DNA of 64,000 nt from Pseudemcibacter aquimaris (GCF_028869115.1 NZ_CP079800.1:558001-622000); one strand, 5' to 3'. Shown: positions 19,056 to 27,987, counted from the first letter of the stretch. Notes: generated by a model not told the origin, from the letters alone. A program made the numbers and translations.

Positions 19056-20203
19056 ACCTTTTCATCCACAGGGAACATTTCAGGTTTTCCCTGTGTGACT
19101 TGTTCCGGTAAGTTTTCGATATAAATTGATTGGCTCGGGTACGCAAAACCGCTGCCGTTATTTTCAACGATTTCTTTGATCGCCAAGGCAAGCTCTTCTT
19201 TAATTTCAAGCCATTCGCCCCAAACGGTTGTTTTGGTGAAGCAATAAAGCATGATGTCAATTGAGCTATCATTAAAGCTGTCGATACGGATGAAGGTGGA
19301 TACTTCCGGTGGCTTGGCGAAGTCATCATTGGTCATGATGTAATCTTCGATTTCTGCACGGATTTTATTTAATTGTTCACGGCTTGTGTCATACAGAAGC
19401 CCTATTTTCCAGTATATGCGTCGGTGGCTCATGCGGGAAAAGTTTGTAACAGCATTATCAGATAGTTTGGCATTAGGCACATAAACCGGGGCTTTATCAA
19501 AACGGATTACTGTTGTTGTTCTGAAGCCGATTTCTTCCACAGTGCCTTCGACGACGCCGTCAATTTTGACCCAATCACCCGGATGGAAACGGCGTTCACC
19601 GATTATGAAAATGCCGGAGATCAGATTTTTAAACAGGTCCTGTGCACCCAGCGCAACAGCCACACCAAAAAGACCAAGACCGGCAATAAGCGGTGCCACC
19701 TGAATACCCCATATTTCGAGGATTGACGCCGCACCAAGAAAAATAAACAAGCCATGCATGGCTTTAATCAACCAATTGATCATGCTGCTTGAGAATATTT
19801 TCTTTAATTTTCCGAACGTCAGACTAAGTGGGCCGATGATGTTATAAAATGCCCAGAAAATATTAAAAGTAATCAATGAACGGTTCAGGTTTTCTGCGCC
19901 TTCTGCCAGATTTCCATCAAGGGTAATGATTTCAGTGGCGAAGAAAACACCAAGCACGATAGGAAGGAAACTTAATGGCCCTTCCAACACTTCTATAACC
20001 TCATCATCCATTTCAGTTTCTGTTTTGGCGGTGATCGCTTTTAATCTACCGATGATGATACGGCTGAAGACATGACGGAAAAGCATGAATAGGAAAAAAA
20101 TAAGCGCTGCGGCCAGCATTTTTCCAACATCAACGCCGTAAAGGCCATTATTCCAAACATCAAGGACCAGATTCCAGAATTCCTGTAATGATGTCATATC
20201 CAT
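19052..20203 (-). CDS. MscS-family mechanosensitive channel
   Basis: 383 residues. Several N-terminal membrane spans precede the pore-lining segment LIAGLGLFGVAVALGAQDLFKNLISGIFII (about residues 165-195), followed by the beta domain GDWVKIDGVVEGTVEEIGFRTTTV and the cytosolic C domain. It would act as a pressure-release channel under osmotic downshock. It stands alone on the minus strand. Confidence 0.92.
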   Translation of the reverse strand: MDMTSLQEFWNLVLDVWNNGLYGVDVGKMLAAALIFFLFMLFRHVFSRIIIGRLKAITAKTETEMDDEVIEVLEGPLSFLPIVLGVFFATEIITLDGNLAEGAENLNRSLITFNIFWAFYNIIGPLSLTFGKLKKIFSSSMINWLIKAMHGLFIFLGAASILEIWGIQVAPLIAGLGLFGVAVALGAQDLFKNLISGIFIIGERRFHPGDWVKIDGVVEGTVEEIGFRTTTVIRFDKAPVYVPNAKLSDNAVTNFSRMSHRRIYWKIGLLYDTSREQLNKIRAEIEDYIMTNDDFAKPPEVSTFIRIDSFNDSSIDIMLYCFTKTTVWGEWLEIKEELALAIKEIVENNGSGFAYPSQSIYIENLPEQVTQGKPEMFPVDEKV

Positions 20204-20343
20204 ATTGTCATTTTCCCGTCAGGTTATTGTCATATGGGTATATAATCCATTGTTTCAAAAAAAGTAAATCAATTACGGCAAAAAATATGATACTATGGTT
20301 TTAATAACCCACAATGAAACACAATCAAAAGGGGAATGTTCCG

Positions 20344-21372
20344 ATGTCAGATGAACCAATTAAAACCGATATGATAATTGTTGGGGCAGGGCCAGTGGGC
20401 CTGTTCGCGGTATTTGAAGCGGGATTATTGGGTTTGAAATGTCATCTGATTGATAATCTGGATCGCCCGGGCGGTCAGTGCACTGAACTTTACCCTGAAA
20501 AACCCATTTATGATATTCCAGCACGGCCAAAGGTCACCGGACAGCAACTTGTTGATGATTTGATGGAACAGATAAGCCCGTTTGATGCACAATTTCACTT
20601 AAGCCAGCAGGCGGAAAGTTTGACGCAACTAGATTGCGGTGATTGGATTATGGAAACAACAGCGGGTGTAGAGCTGCAGGCGCCTATCATTGTTGTTGCG
20701 GCAGGTGCCGGTAGCTTTGTGCCAAAAAAACCACCCTATAAAGATATCGATTTATATGAAGAAAATTCAATCGATTATGCGGTTCATAAAATGGAAAAGT
20801 ACCGTGATAAAGAATTGATTATTGTTGGTGGTGGGGATAGCGCACTTGATTGGGTGATGGCATTACAGCCGATTGCCAAGAAAATAACCCTTGTTCATCG
20901 CCGAGAAGGGTTCCGCGCCGCACCAGATAGTGTGTCGCAAGTGAAGCAAATGGTCGCGGATGATAAAATTGATTTTGTTATTGGAAATGTCAAAGAATTA
21001 ATTGGTGAAGATGGGGTGTTAAATTCTGTTGGTATTGATCCAATTGATGGTGGCCGCATTCATGTAAACTGCGATTATTTAATGCCATTTGTCGGTCTAA
21101 AAATCAGTTTGGGACCCATTGCCCATTGGGGTTTAAATCTAAACAAGAAACACATCATGGTTGATCATGAAACGTTTGCCACTGATGTGGATGGAATATA
21201 CGCAATAGGGGATGTTTGTTCATATCCCGGTAAGATTAAATTAATCCTGACCGGATTTTATGAGGCAGCTGTAATGTGTCATTCATCCTTTAAATATGCC
21301 TTTCCGGATCGGAAAATGGCGACGGGTTATACCACAACAAATACAGCAATTCAGGAAAGGCTTGGCGTATAG
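20344..21372 (+). CDS. thioredoxin reductase-like ferredoxin/flavodoxin-NADP+ reductase
   Basis: 342-residue FAD/NADPH oxidoreductase of the TrxR-like FNR type. The FAD motif is IVGAGPVGLFAVFEAG, the NADPH motif IVGGGDSALDWVMAL and the C-terminal FAD contact AIGDVCSYPGKIKL. There is no CxxC redox pair, which separates it from thioredoxin reductase. The ATG at 20344 follows AAAAGGGG at a good distance, so the earlier in-frame ATG at 20314 is less likely. Confidence 0.9.
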   Translation: MSDEPIKTDMIIVGAGPVGLFAVFEAGLLGLKCHLIDNLDRPGGQCTELYPEKPIYDIPARPKVTGQQLVDDLMEQISPFDAQFHLSQQAESLTQLDCGDWIMETTAGVELQAPIIVVAAGAGSFVPKKPPYKDIDLYEENSIDYAVHKMEKYRDKELIIVGGGDSALDWVMALQPIAKKITLVHRREGFRAAPDSVSQVKQMVADDKIDFVIGNVKELIGEDGVLNSVGIDPIDGGRIHVNCDYLMPFVGLKISLGPIAHWGLNLNKKHIMVDHETFATDVDGIYAIGDVCSYPGKIKLILTGFYEAAVMCHSSFKYAFPDRKMATGYTTTNTAIQERLGV

Positions 21373-21475
21373 TTAGAAAGGGTCTAATATCCCGGTCGGA
21401 ACGGGTGTGGAAGAAAGAAAATGGGGGTATATCTTATTCATCCTGTATTAAGCAGTGCGAGAGTAATATTCAGGC

Positions 21476-21880
21476 ATGATGAGAATCAGTGCGTTCATAA
21501 TGGTTTTGTTGGTTGGCTTTGTAGTGGGGCCAATGATTTCGCTTGCCCAGGAAATAAGGGAAGCACCAACCGCACGCCAAAACATTAGGCCCAATGGGGC
21601 ACTGCCGGGACCGGGTCAAAGATTACGCGTTCCAGACCAGTTTTTCAGACATGATCAGGCGCGTGATGCGGTTCGTTCCGGTAATATTTTATCGCTTTCT
21701 GCGATCAGGCGCGCTGTCAGCTCACAGTATCCAGGTAAAATTGTTGATGTAAGGTTGCTTGTCCCGAAAAGACAAGGGATGAGCTATCTTTACGATGTAA
21801 GGGTGCTAACCAGAGGGGGGAAATTGCTTTCCGTAACGGTTGATGCACAAAATGCAAAAATTCTCGATGTTAAAGGATAA
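21476..21880 (+). CDS. secreted PepSY-like protein upstream of a two-component system
   Basis: 134 residues with a signal peptide (MRISAFIMVLLVGF... cleaved near SLAQ). The C-terminal half, from SLSAIRRAVSSQYPGKIVDVRLL to SVTVDAQNAKILDVKG, has the PepSY-type pattern, including the typical xVDAxxAKILxV ending. It precedes the response regulator by 8 bases, so it may act as a periplasmic modulator of the kinase; such PepSY-RR-HK trios are common in alphaproteobacteria (context inference). Confidence 0.7.
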   Translation: MMRISAFIMVLLVGFVVGPMISLAQEIREAPTARQNIRPNGALPGPGQRLRVPDQFFRHDQARDAVRSGNILSLSAIRRAVSSQYPGKIVDVRLLVPKRQGMSYLYDVRVLTRGGKLLSVTVDAQNAKILDVKG

Positions 21881-21888
21881 TAATAAAA

Positions 21889-22548
21889 ATGAGACTATTG
21901 CTTGCGGAAGATGATCCGGATTTATCACGTCAGTTAAAAAGTTTTCTTGAAGATTCCGGTTATGCGGTTGATGCGTCACTGGACGGCGAAGACGCACATT
22001 TCCTCGGGGAAACGGAAAGTTATGATGCGATTATTCTTGATCTTGGCCTGCCCGTGATGGACGGGATCAGCATATTAAAGAAATGGCGTGACGCTGGTAT
22101 TGATACCCCTGTTTTAATTTTGACGGCACGTGACAGTTGGTCGGAAAAAGTCGCCGGCCTTGATGCAGGTGCCGATGATTACGTTCCAAAACCATTTCAA
22201 ATCGAAGAGGTTCTTGCGCGTATTAGAGCCCTAATACGCCGTGCGGCAGGGCAAGCGTCATCGGAAATTTCAATTCAGGGTCTTACATTAAATAGTGCCA
22301 CGTCAAAGGTTACAGTAGACGGGATGCCGATTAAGCTAACGGCGCAGGAATATAAGCTTTTATCATATATGATGCATCACCCGAACAAGGTGATTTCCAG
22401 AACGGAACTAACAGAACATATTTATGATCAGGATTTTGACCGCGATTCAAACACAATTGAAGTGTTTGTCACACGTGTTCGCAAAAAAATCGGTATTGAT
22501 ATCATTAAAACCATAAGAGGACTGGGGTACCAGCTTGTCTCTGAATAA
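21889..22548 (+). CDS. OmpR/PhoP-family response regulator
   Basis: 219 residues. The receiver domain has the acidic pair (LAEDDPDLS), phospho-acceptor D51 in AIILDLGLPVMDG and K101 in YVPKPF. The C-terminal winged helix shows LTAQEYKLLSYMMHHPNKVISRTEL and the HIYDQDFDRDSNTIEVFVTRVRKKI recognition region. This pattern is closest to PhoP/QseB-type regulators. Its 3' end overlaps the kinase start by 14 bases. Confidence 0.93.
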   Translation: MRLLLAEDDPDLSRQLKSFLEDSGYAVDASLDGEDAHFLGETESYDAIILDLGLPVMDGISILKKWRDAGIDTPVLILTARDSWSEKVAGLDAGADDYVPKPFQIEEVLARIRALIRRAAGQASSEISIQGLTLNSATSKVTVDGMPIKLTAQEYKLLSYMMHHPNKVISRTELTEHIYDQDFDRDSNTIEVFVTRVRKKIGIDIIKTIRGLGYQLVSE

Positions 22549-23923
22549 AGAAGTGCATATCGACGATGGTGTCAGACGTAAGCCTTTATGGGTCAGGCTG
22601 GTAACGATATCAGCCGTATGGATGGTGCTTGCACTTGTGCTTGCTGGATATTTATTATCCGTGGTTTTCCGCGATACGTTAGAACAAAATTTTGATGATC
22701 GTTTAAATGGTTTATTAGAAAATCTGGTTGGGATCAGTGTTGATGATACTTCTACTGTGCTTAATTTCACAAGAAATATGGCTGACCAACGATTTGAACA
22801 ACCTTATTCCGGATGGTATTGGCAAATTTCACCAGAAGGGTTTAATCCGCTTAGATCAAGATCGCTTTGGGATGTGAATCTCGATGTTGATTTTAGTGAA
22901 ACGCTTGACGGCACCAGATTTAGGGAAGCTACTGGGCCAGAAGATCAGGTTTTAAGGGTGATTGAACGGGACGTAACATTGCCGGACAGTGATGTGGTAT
23001 ACCGTTTTGCGGTGGCAATTGATACCATTGAAATTGAAAATCAGGCCATAAGGTTTGATCGAATTCTGGTATTTGGGCTTTCAGCACTGGGACTTGGTTT
23101 GCTTGCTGCGTCAATTTTGCAGGTGTTTCTTGGTCTAAAGCCGCTAGCGCATATTAAAGAAACACTTAGCGAGGTCAGAAGCGGCGAAAAGGAATATTTG
23201 CCAAGTGATTTTCCCCGCGAAATTCAGCCGCTTGCAGATGAGTTAAATGCGCTTATTGATCATAATAATGAAATTGTTGAACGGTCCAGAACGCAAGTTG
23301 GTAACTTGGCGCATGCTTTAAAAACACCGATTGCTGTTTTGCGGAACGAAGCGCGCATGAACGAAGACAATGCAATGGCAGGGACGGTTAGTAAACAAAC
23401 TGAAAATATGCATAAGCATGTTGAACATTATTTAAAACGCGCCCGCGTAGCGGCAAACATTAAAACCATCAGCAGCCATTCGCAAATAATGCCATCCATA
23501 AATAACATCGCACGGGCGCTTGGTAAAATTCACGATGATAAATCCATTGAAATTATTCCAATGACAGATGAAGACGGTCTTTTGTTTAAAGGCGAAGTGA
23601 ATGATTTCGAAGATATGGTCGGCAATTTGATGGAAAATGCCGCCAAGTGGGCGACAGAAAAAGTTCAGATTTCTTGCGAAAAAATAGATAATCAGTTGAA
23701 AATCAAAATTTGTGATGATGGCCCCGGCATTAAAGAAGAGGAACGCGAAGCCGTATTCGGTCGTGGCAAAAGGCTTGATGAACAAAAGCCGGGTACAGGA
23801 CTTGGTCTTTCCATTGTAAAAGATCTATCGGACCTGTACGGCGGGCAAGTTGAATTATCCGATCACGATGATACATATGCAAAAACGGGTCTTTGTGTTA
23901 CATTAATACTACCATCGGTTTAG
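22535..23923 (+). CDS. PhoQ-like sensor histidine kinase
   Basis: 462 residues. The first membrane span is about 22-45, a periplasmic sensor runs to about 175 and a second span is about 178-200. HAMP-like linker, then the H-box with H260 in GNLAHALKTPIAVLR, N-box MENAAKWA, and G-boxes DDGPGI and GTGLGLSIVKDL. The HALKTP context matches PhoQ-type kinases. A TTG start is used, overlapping the response regulator; a GTG at 22553 is the alternative. Confidence 0.9.
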   Translation: MSLNKEVHIDDGVRRKPLWVRLVTISAVWMVLALVLAGYLLSVVFRDTLEQNFDDRLNGLLENLVGISVDDTSTVLNFTRNMADQRFEQPYSGWYWQISPEGFNPLRSRSLWDVNLDVDFSETLDGTRFREATGPEDQVLRVIERDVTLPDSDVVYRFAVAIDTIEIENQAIRFDRILVFGLSALGLGLLAASILQVFLGLKPLAHIKETLSEVRSGEKEYLPSDFPREIQPLADELNALIDHNNEIVERSRTQVGNLAHALKTPIAVLRNEARMNEDNAMAGTVSKQTENMHKHVEHYLKRARVAANIKTISSHSQIMPSINNIARALGKIHDDKSIEIIPMTDEDGLLFKGEVNDFEDMVGNLMENAAKWATEKVQISCEKIDNQLKIKICDDGPGIKEEEREAVFGRGKRLDEQKPGTGLGLSIVKDLSDLYGGQVELSDHDDTYAKTGLCVTLILPSV

Positions 23924-24025
23924 TTTTCTGAACCTATTCTGACTTTAGCTGAATTCCATATTCAGAATTCGTTCAGTTTCACTTTGATATTCTTTTTTCA
24001 TGATCAAGTTTTGAGGACGAAGAAT

Positions 24026-24508
24026 ATGAAAAAAGTTACAGCAATTGTTTTATGCGCATTCAGTCTTACTGCCTGTCAGGAAGGTAACAACGAAGGTTTC
24101 GGTACATTCCTGGGAATGGTTGGTGGTGCGGTTATTGGTTCCGCGATTGCCGGCGATGGCGCGAGCCATGATGGTAAAGCATTCGCTGTAATGACCGGTG
24201 CGATTGCGGGTGCAGCGATTGGTAATAGTATCGGTAAAAAACTTGATGAGGCTGACCGCATTAAAATGTATCAGGCGCAACAAGTCGCTTTCGAAAGTTA
24301 CCCATCTGGTCAATCATCAAACTGGTATAATCCGGATAGCGGTAATCACGGAACATATACCCCTCGTCCAGCATATCAAAATGACCGCGGTCAGTATTGC
24401 CGTGAATATCAGCAAACCGTGACCATCGGTGGTGAGCTTCAGGAAGCATACGGCAAGGCTTGCCGCCAACCGGATGGTAGCTGGAAAATTGTAAATGACA
24501 GCGTTTAA
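24026..24508 (+). CDS. glycine-zipper surface-antigen lipoprotein
   Basis: 160-residue lipoprotein with lipobox SLTAC. A glycine-zipper segment (GMVGGAVIGSAIAGDG... MTGAIAGAAIGNSIGK, about residues 28-70) precedes a C-terminal domain with CREYQQTVTIGG, as in rickettsial 17-kDa surface antigen relatives. The ATG at 24026 follows GAGGACGAAG; an upstream in-frame ATG would spoil the signal peptide. It follows the sensor kinase gene by about 100 bases and may be its target. Confidence 0.85.
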   Translation: MKKVTAIVLCAFSLTACQEGNNEGFGTFLGMVGGAVIGSAIAGDGASHDGKAFAVMTGAIAGAAIGNSIGKKLDEADRIKMYQAQQVAFESYPSGQSSNWYNPDSGNHGTYTPRPAYQNDRGQYCREYQQTVTIGGELQEAYGKACRQPDGSWKIVNDSV

Positions 24509-24617
24509 GTTGAGAAGAGAGTATTATTAAACAAGTTCATGCGTATGAGTGTCCCCGGTAATTCTGTATAACCCTTCCCCCTCACAATTTGTGCAATATC
24601 GGGGGCACTTAAACTAA

Positions 24618-24650
24618 AAAAGGAGGTCATTTGGCCTCCTTTTATTTTTT
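24618..24650 (+). terminator. bidirectional rho-independent terminator
   Basis: AAAAGGAGGTC pairs with GGCCTCCTTTT around an ATTT loop (24618-24643), followed by ATTTTTT. On the minus strand the stem is followed by TTTTTT too. It serves the lipoprotein (or a preceding small RNA) on the plus strand and the DUF423/FKBP pair on the minus strand, overlapping the last codons of the DUF423 gene. Confidence 0.85.
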
Positions 24651-25010
24651 AAATGACGCAAATGCCAGTGATAACCATCCGAGCAATAAACATAATCCCC
24701 CTAATGGAATGAGCAAATGAAGCGGGTTAGTTCCCAATATCGCTAGGATATAAAGATTGCCACTGAATAGCAGAATGCCCACTAAAAATGAGTAACCGGA
24801 AAGTTTTAATTTCTTATGATTTTCTATGTGCGGCCAAAGAAGACCGATAGCAATTAACGCAAAACTATGGGTAAGATGATAAAGGCTTGCGGTTTTAAAC
24901 TGAGAGAGCCCCTCATTATCCATGAGAGGCTCCAAAGCATGGGCGCCCATGGCGCCGATTAGAACGGCAAGGAAACCTGATATTGCTCCTAGCCTGATCC
25001 AAAAATTCAT
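24642..25010 (-). CDS. DUF423 small membrane protein
   Basis: 122 residues with four hydrophobic spans, the DUF423/YgdD family. The mark is the N-terminal GAISGFLAVLIGAMGAHAL and the ASLYHLTHSFALI block. Function unknown. Its start overlaps the stop of the FKBP gene (TAATG), so both are read from one minus-strand transcript. Confidence 0.88.
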   Translation of the reverse strand: MNFWIRLGAISGFLAVLIGAMGAHALEPLMDNEGLSQFKTASLYHLTHSFALIAIGLLWPHIENHKKLKLSGYSFLVGILLFSGNLYILAILGTNPLHLLIPLGGLCLLLGWLSLAFASFKK

Positions 25011-25534
25011 TAGTTCACTCTGATTAATTCAACTGTGAAAATAAGATCTGCATTTGGTGGAATTGGGCCACCTGGTGTACCAGATGGGCCATAACCAAGA
25101 TCAGAAGGAATGAAGAATTTATATTTTGCACCTTCCTGCATTAATTGAACACCTTCTGTCCAGCCACGAATAACACGGTTTAGCGGGAATTCAGCCGGTT
25201 GACCACGGTCATAGCTGCTGTCGAATTTTGTGCCGTCAATCAATGTGCCTTCATAATGAACGGTTACCATATCAGTTGCCATTGGGCGTTTTCCTGAACC
25301 TTCAAGTAAAACTTTATACTGAAGACCGCTTTCGGTTACTTCGATACCCGGTTTTGATTTGTTTTCTTCTAAAAAACTTGATGTCGCGCTCATTTCTAGC
25401 TCCATGTTTTCTGCTGTATCAGCGGCTTCTGCTGCTGCATCTGTTTCTGTTGATTGTTCCGAACAGGACATAAGAACAAAAGCTGACGCAGAAAGTACTA
25501 AACCCTTAAAGAACGTATTAATTTTGAATGGCAT
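25010..25534 (-). CDS. FKBP-type peptidyl-prolyl isomerase lipoprotein
   Basis: 174 residues. The signal peptide ends in lipobox FVLMSC, followed by an acidic/Ala-rich linker and a single FKBP domain (VHYEGTLIDGTKFDSSYDRGQPAEFPLNRVIRGWTEG, YGPSGTPGGPIPPNADLIFTVEL). It would help fold envelope proteins. The start at 25534 is chosen because GGAG sits 7 bases before this ATG and it gives a proper signal peptide; the open frame reaches 25576. Confidence 0.9.
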   Translation of the reverse strand: MPFKINTFFKGLVLSASAFVLMSCSEQSTETDAAAEAADTAENMELEMSATSSFLEENKSKPGIEVTESGLQYKVLLEGSGKRPMATDMVTVHYEGTLIDGTKFDSSYDRGQPAEFPLNRVIRGWTEGVQLMQEGAKYKFFIPSDLGYGPSGTPGGPIPPNADLIFTVELIRVN

Positions 25535-25631
25535 TAAAAACTCCATTTTCTTTTCAAAATAAAAATTGTGATGCAAAACGTATATAGCAATTTTGGGGCA
25601 GTTCCAAGGCGGAATTTAACCAGCCCAAAAT

Positions 25632-25649
25632 GTTACATTTTCATGTAAC
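25632..25649. promoter_or_regulatory. palindromic operator candidate between FKBP and inositol-phosphate genes
   Basis: GTTACAT (25632-25638), a 4-base spacer, then ATGTAAC (25643-25649): a perfect inverted repeat in the divergent region. It sits just upstream of a promoter-like pair, TTGTCA (25660-25665) and TATAAG (25684-25689) with 18-base spacing, that would drive the inositol-3-phosphate synthase gene. Which protein binds is unknown. Confidence 0.45.
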
Positions 25650-25758
25650 GGTTAAATGCTTGTCACATGATTGTAATCTATAGTATAAGCGCTGTTTAAA
25701 TTGTGGGTAATTTTATATTGCTCAATGAATTATTCAGACAGTCAAAAGGTAAATTAAA

Positions 25759-26886
25759 ATGTCGAAAATTAAAATCGCGATTGCAGGTATTGGTAACTGC
25801 GCAAGTTCACTTATTCAGGGTATTTACTATTATACACCAGAACGTGTTGGTTCTGATCATGTTGTACCTGGTCTTATGCATTGGGATGTGGCTGGTTACC
25901 GTCCATGTGATATCGATGTTGTTGCTGCATTTGATGTTGATGCGCGTAAAGTTGGCAAAGACGTAAATGATGCGATCTTTGAAAAGCCAAACTGCACAAC
26001 AGTTTTCCATTCTGATCTACCGAAAAGCGGTACAATTGTAAAAATGGGTAACATTCTTGACGGTGTTTCCGAGCATATGGCTGATTATGATGATAACCGT
26101 ACTTTCGTACTAGACGGCACACCATCAGCAACAAAAGAAGAAATCGTTCAGGAACTAAAAGATAGCGGTACAGAAATTCTTTGTAACTATATGCCGGTTG
26201 GTTCTGAAGAAGCGGCGAAATTCTATGCTGAATGTGCGCTTGAAGCGGGCGTTGCTTTCATCAACAACATGCCAGTGTTCATCGCAAGTAACCCAGAGTG
26301 GGCGAAAAGATTTGAAGAGAAAAACATTCCAATCGTTGGTGACGATATTAAAGCGCAGCTAGGTGCGACAATCACACACAGAACGCTTACTGACCTGTTT
26401 GCGAAACGCGGTGTTGTTCTTGACCGTACATACCAGCTTAACACTGGTGGTAACACAGACTTCTTGAACATGAAAAACCAGGACCGTCTTGCGTCTAAGA
26501 AAGAATCAAAAACAGAAGCTGTACAAGCGGTTGCTGGTGCACGTCTTGATGATGAAAACATCCACGTTGGCCCAAGTGATTATATTCCATGGCAGAATGA
26601 CAACAAAGTTTGTTTCCTACGCATGGAAGGCGACCTGTTCGGTGGTGTTCCAATGAATATTGAACTTCGTCTTTCTGTGGAAGACAGCCCGAACTCAGCT
26701 GGTGTTGCGATTGACATGATCCGTTGTTGTAAGCTAGCGCTTATGAACGGTGAAGGCGGCATTCTAACGGCTGCATCTGCATATTTCTGTAAGCATCCAC
26801 CAGTACAATATACTGATGATCAAGCATACGAAATGACAGAAGAGTTTATCGCGTCACGTGTTAAAGCAGCGAGTGCAGCAGAATAA
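25759..26886 (+). CDS. ino1: inositol-3-phosphate synthase
   Basis: 375-residue NAD-dependent enzyme that turns glucose 6-phosphate into 1D-myo-inositol 3-phosphate. The N-terminal Rossmann motif is IAGIGNCASSLIQG; further family blocks are NYMPVGSEEA, PIVGDDIKAQLGAT, LNTGGNTDFLNM and the catalytic region SVEDSPNSAGVAIDMIRCCKLA. This is the actinobacterial/archaeal short form. It overlaps the next gene by one base (TAATG), a tight pairing with the nucleotidyltransferase. Confidence 0.93.
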   Translation: MSKIKIAIAGIGNCASSLIQGIYYYTPERVGSDHVVPGLMHWDVAGYRPCDIDVVAAFDVDARKVGKDVNDAIFEKPNCTTVFHSDLPKSGTIVKMGNILDGVSEHMADYDDNRTFVLDGTPSATKEEIVQELKDSGTEILCNYMPVGSEEAAKFYAECALEAGVAFINNMPVFIASNPEWAKRFEEKNIPIVGDDIKAQLGATITHRTLTDLFAKRGVVLDRTYQLNTGGNTDFLNMKNQDRLASKKESKTEAVQAVAGARLDDENIHVGPSDYIPWQNDNKVCFLRMEGDLFGGVPMNIELRLSVEDSPNSAGVAIDMIRCCKLALMNGEGGILTAASAYFCKHPPVQYTDDQAYEMTEEFIASRVKAASAAE

Positions 26887-27602
26887 TGAAGCTTCTAATC
26901 GTAGCCGCTGGACAAGGCACAAGATTACGTGAAAAAGGTGAAAGCAAGCCGCTGATTGAACTCGGCGGCGAGCCTATCATCGAACGCGTAATTAAAAATG
27001 CACGTGCCGGCGGCATTGATGATTTTTATGTTGTGACCGGGTATCGCGGTACAAAGGTTCGTACATTTCTGGATGAGTTGGCGGAACGCGAGAAACTAAG
27101 TATTACGCATATCATTAACGATGAATGGCAACGCCCGAATGGACTGTCTGTTGCGTGTGCCAAAGATGTTATTGATGGGCCGTTTGTGCTTACAATGTGT
27201 GACCATTTGTTCGATCCGGAAATCATTAAAGATCTACTGTCGCATGATCATGAAGATGACACAGTGACATTATGTGTTGATTACAACATTGAAAACCCAG
27301 TGGTTGATCTTGAAGATGTGACGCGTGTGAACTGCACAAAGAATGAGATCAGCAATATCGGAAAAGTGATCCGTGATTATAATGCTTTTGATACGGGTAT
27401 TTTCTATTGTACAACTGCTATGTTTGATGCACTTGATAGGAGCGCGAAAGAAGGTGACGAAAGTATTTCGGGCGCCATGAATGTTCTTGGCGCGGCTGGT
27501 AAGGCCCGCACATTCGATATTAAAAATCGTCTATGGCTTGATGTTGATGATCCGATGGCTTTTGGTAAAGCCATTGTTTACGTTGACCAAGGTAAGCTTT
27601 AA
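26886..27602 (+). CDS. nucleotidyltransferase, probable CTP:inositol-1-phosphate cytidylyltransferase
   Basis: 238 residues with the nucleotidyltransferase signature LIVAAGQGTRLREKGESKPLIELGG, the N-x-x-W...NGLSVACAKD block and the MCDHLFDPEII metal site. In hyperthermophiles the related IPCT enzyme makes CDP-inositol for di-myo-inositol phosphate. Direct coupling to ino1 and a CDP-alcohol transferase nearby point to inositol phosphate as substrate. A choline-phosphate (LicC-like) or sugar-phosphate substrate cannot be excluded from sequence alone. Confidence 0.7.
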   Translation: MKLLIVAAGQGTRLREKGESKPLIELGGEPIIERVIKNARAGGIDDFYVVTGYRGTKVRTFLDELAEREKLSITHIINDEWQRPNGLSVACAKDVIDGPFVLTMCDHLFDPEIIKDLLSHDHEDDTVTLCVDYNIENPVVDLEDVTRVNCTKNEISNIGKVIRDYNAFDTGIFYCTTAMFDALDRSAKEGDESISGAMNVLGAAGKARTFDIKNRLWLDVDDPMAFGKAIVYVDQGKL

Positions 27603-27605
27603 AAA

Positions 27606-27920
27606 TTATTTATCAGCACCACTGATTTTTTTGTGGTGCTGAATTACTTCCTCAATAATAAAATCCAGAAATTTTACTGAGAAATCAGGGTCGAGTTGCG
27701 CTTCTTCCGAAAGTTTACGAAGGCGCTCAATTTGTGTTGCTTCACGTGCTTTGTCAGATGCAGGCAGGCCGTATTTGGCTTTATAATGCCCGACTTTCTG
27801 AGTGATCTTAAATCGTTCAGCAAGCATATTAATCACGGCGGCATCGATGTTATCGATACTGTTTCTATATTCGATCAGTTTTGATTTTTTTTCTTCTTCG
27901 GTCGGAATATGTTCGCTCAC
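27606..27920 (-). CDS. chorismate mutase (AroQ type)
   Basis: 104-residue all-helical monofunctional chorismate mutase giving prephenate for Phe/Tyr. AroQ marks are YRNSIDNIDAAVINMLAERFKITQKVGHYKAKYGLPASDKAREA (Arg, Lys and Glu of the active site) and the final helix. It meets the cytidylyltransferase gene tail to tail with 3 bases between. The hairpin at 27613-27642 lies inside its 3' end. Confidence 0.88.
   Translation of the reverse strand: MSEHIPTEEEKKSKLIEYRNSIDNIDAAVINMLAERFKITQKVGHYKAKYGLPASDKAREATQIERLRKLSEEAQLDPDFSVKFLDFIIEEVIQHHKKISGADK
27613..27642. terminator. hairpin between convergent genes
   Basis: TCAGCACCAC (27613-27622) and GTGGTGCTGA (27633-27642) form a perfect 10-base stem around a T-rich loop. 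It lies in the last codons of the chorismate mutase gene, just past the end of the plus-strand pair. On the minus strand it is followed by TAAATAATTTTT, a partial U tract, so it may end both transcripts. Confidence 0.5.
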
Positions 27921-27987
27921 TTTTAAAGCCTCTTCGTTTTAATCGTTCCAGAACTTAGCAAATCTTACGCGTAAAGAAAAAGTGTTT

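Noticed and set aside
23951-23970. Two GAATTC sites 14 bases apart before the lipoprotein gene
   Set aside because: Simple AT-rich coincidence; no repeat array or mobile element border around them.
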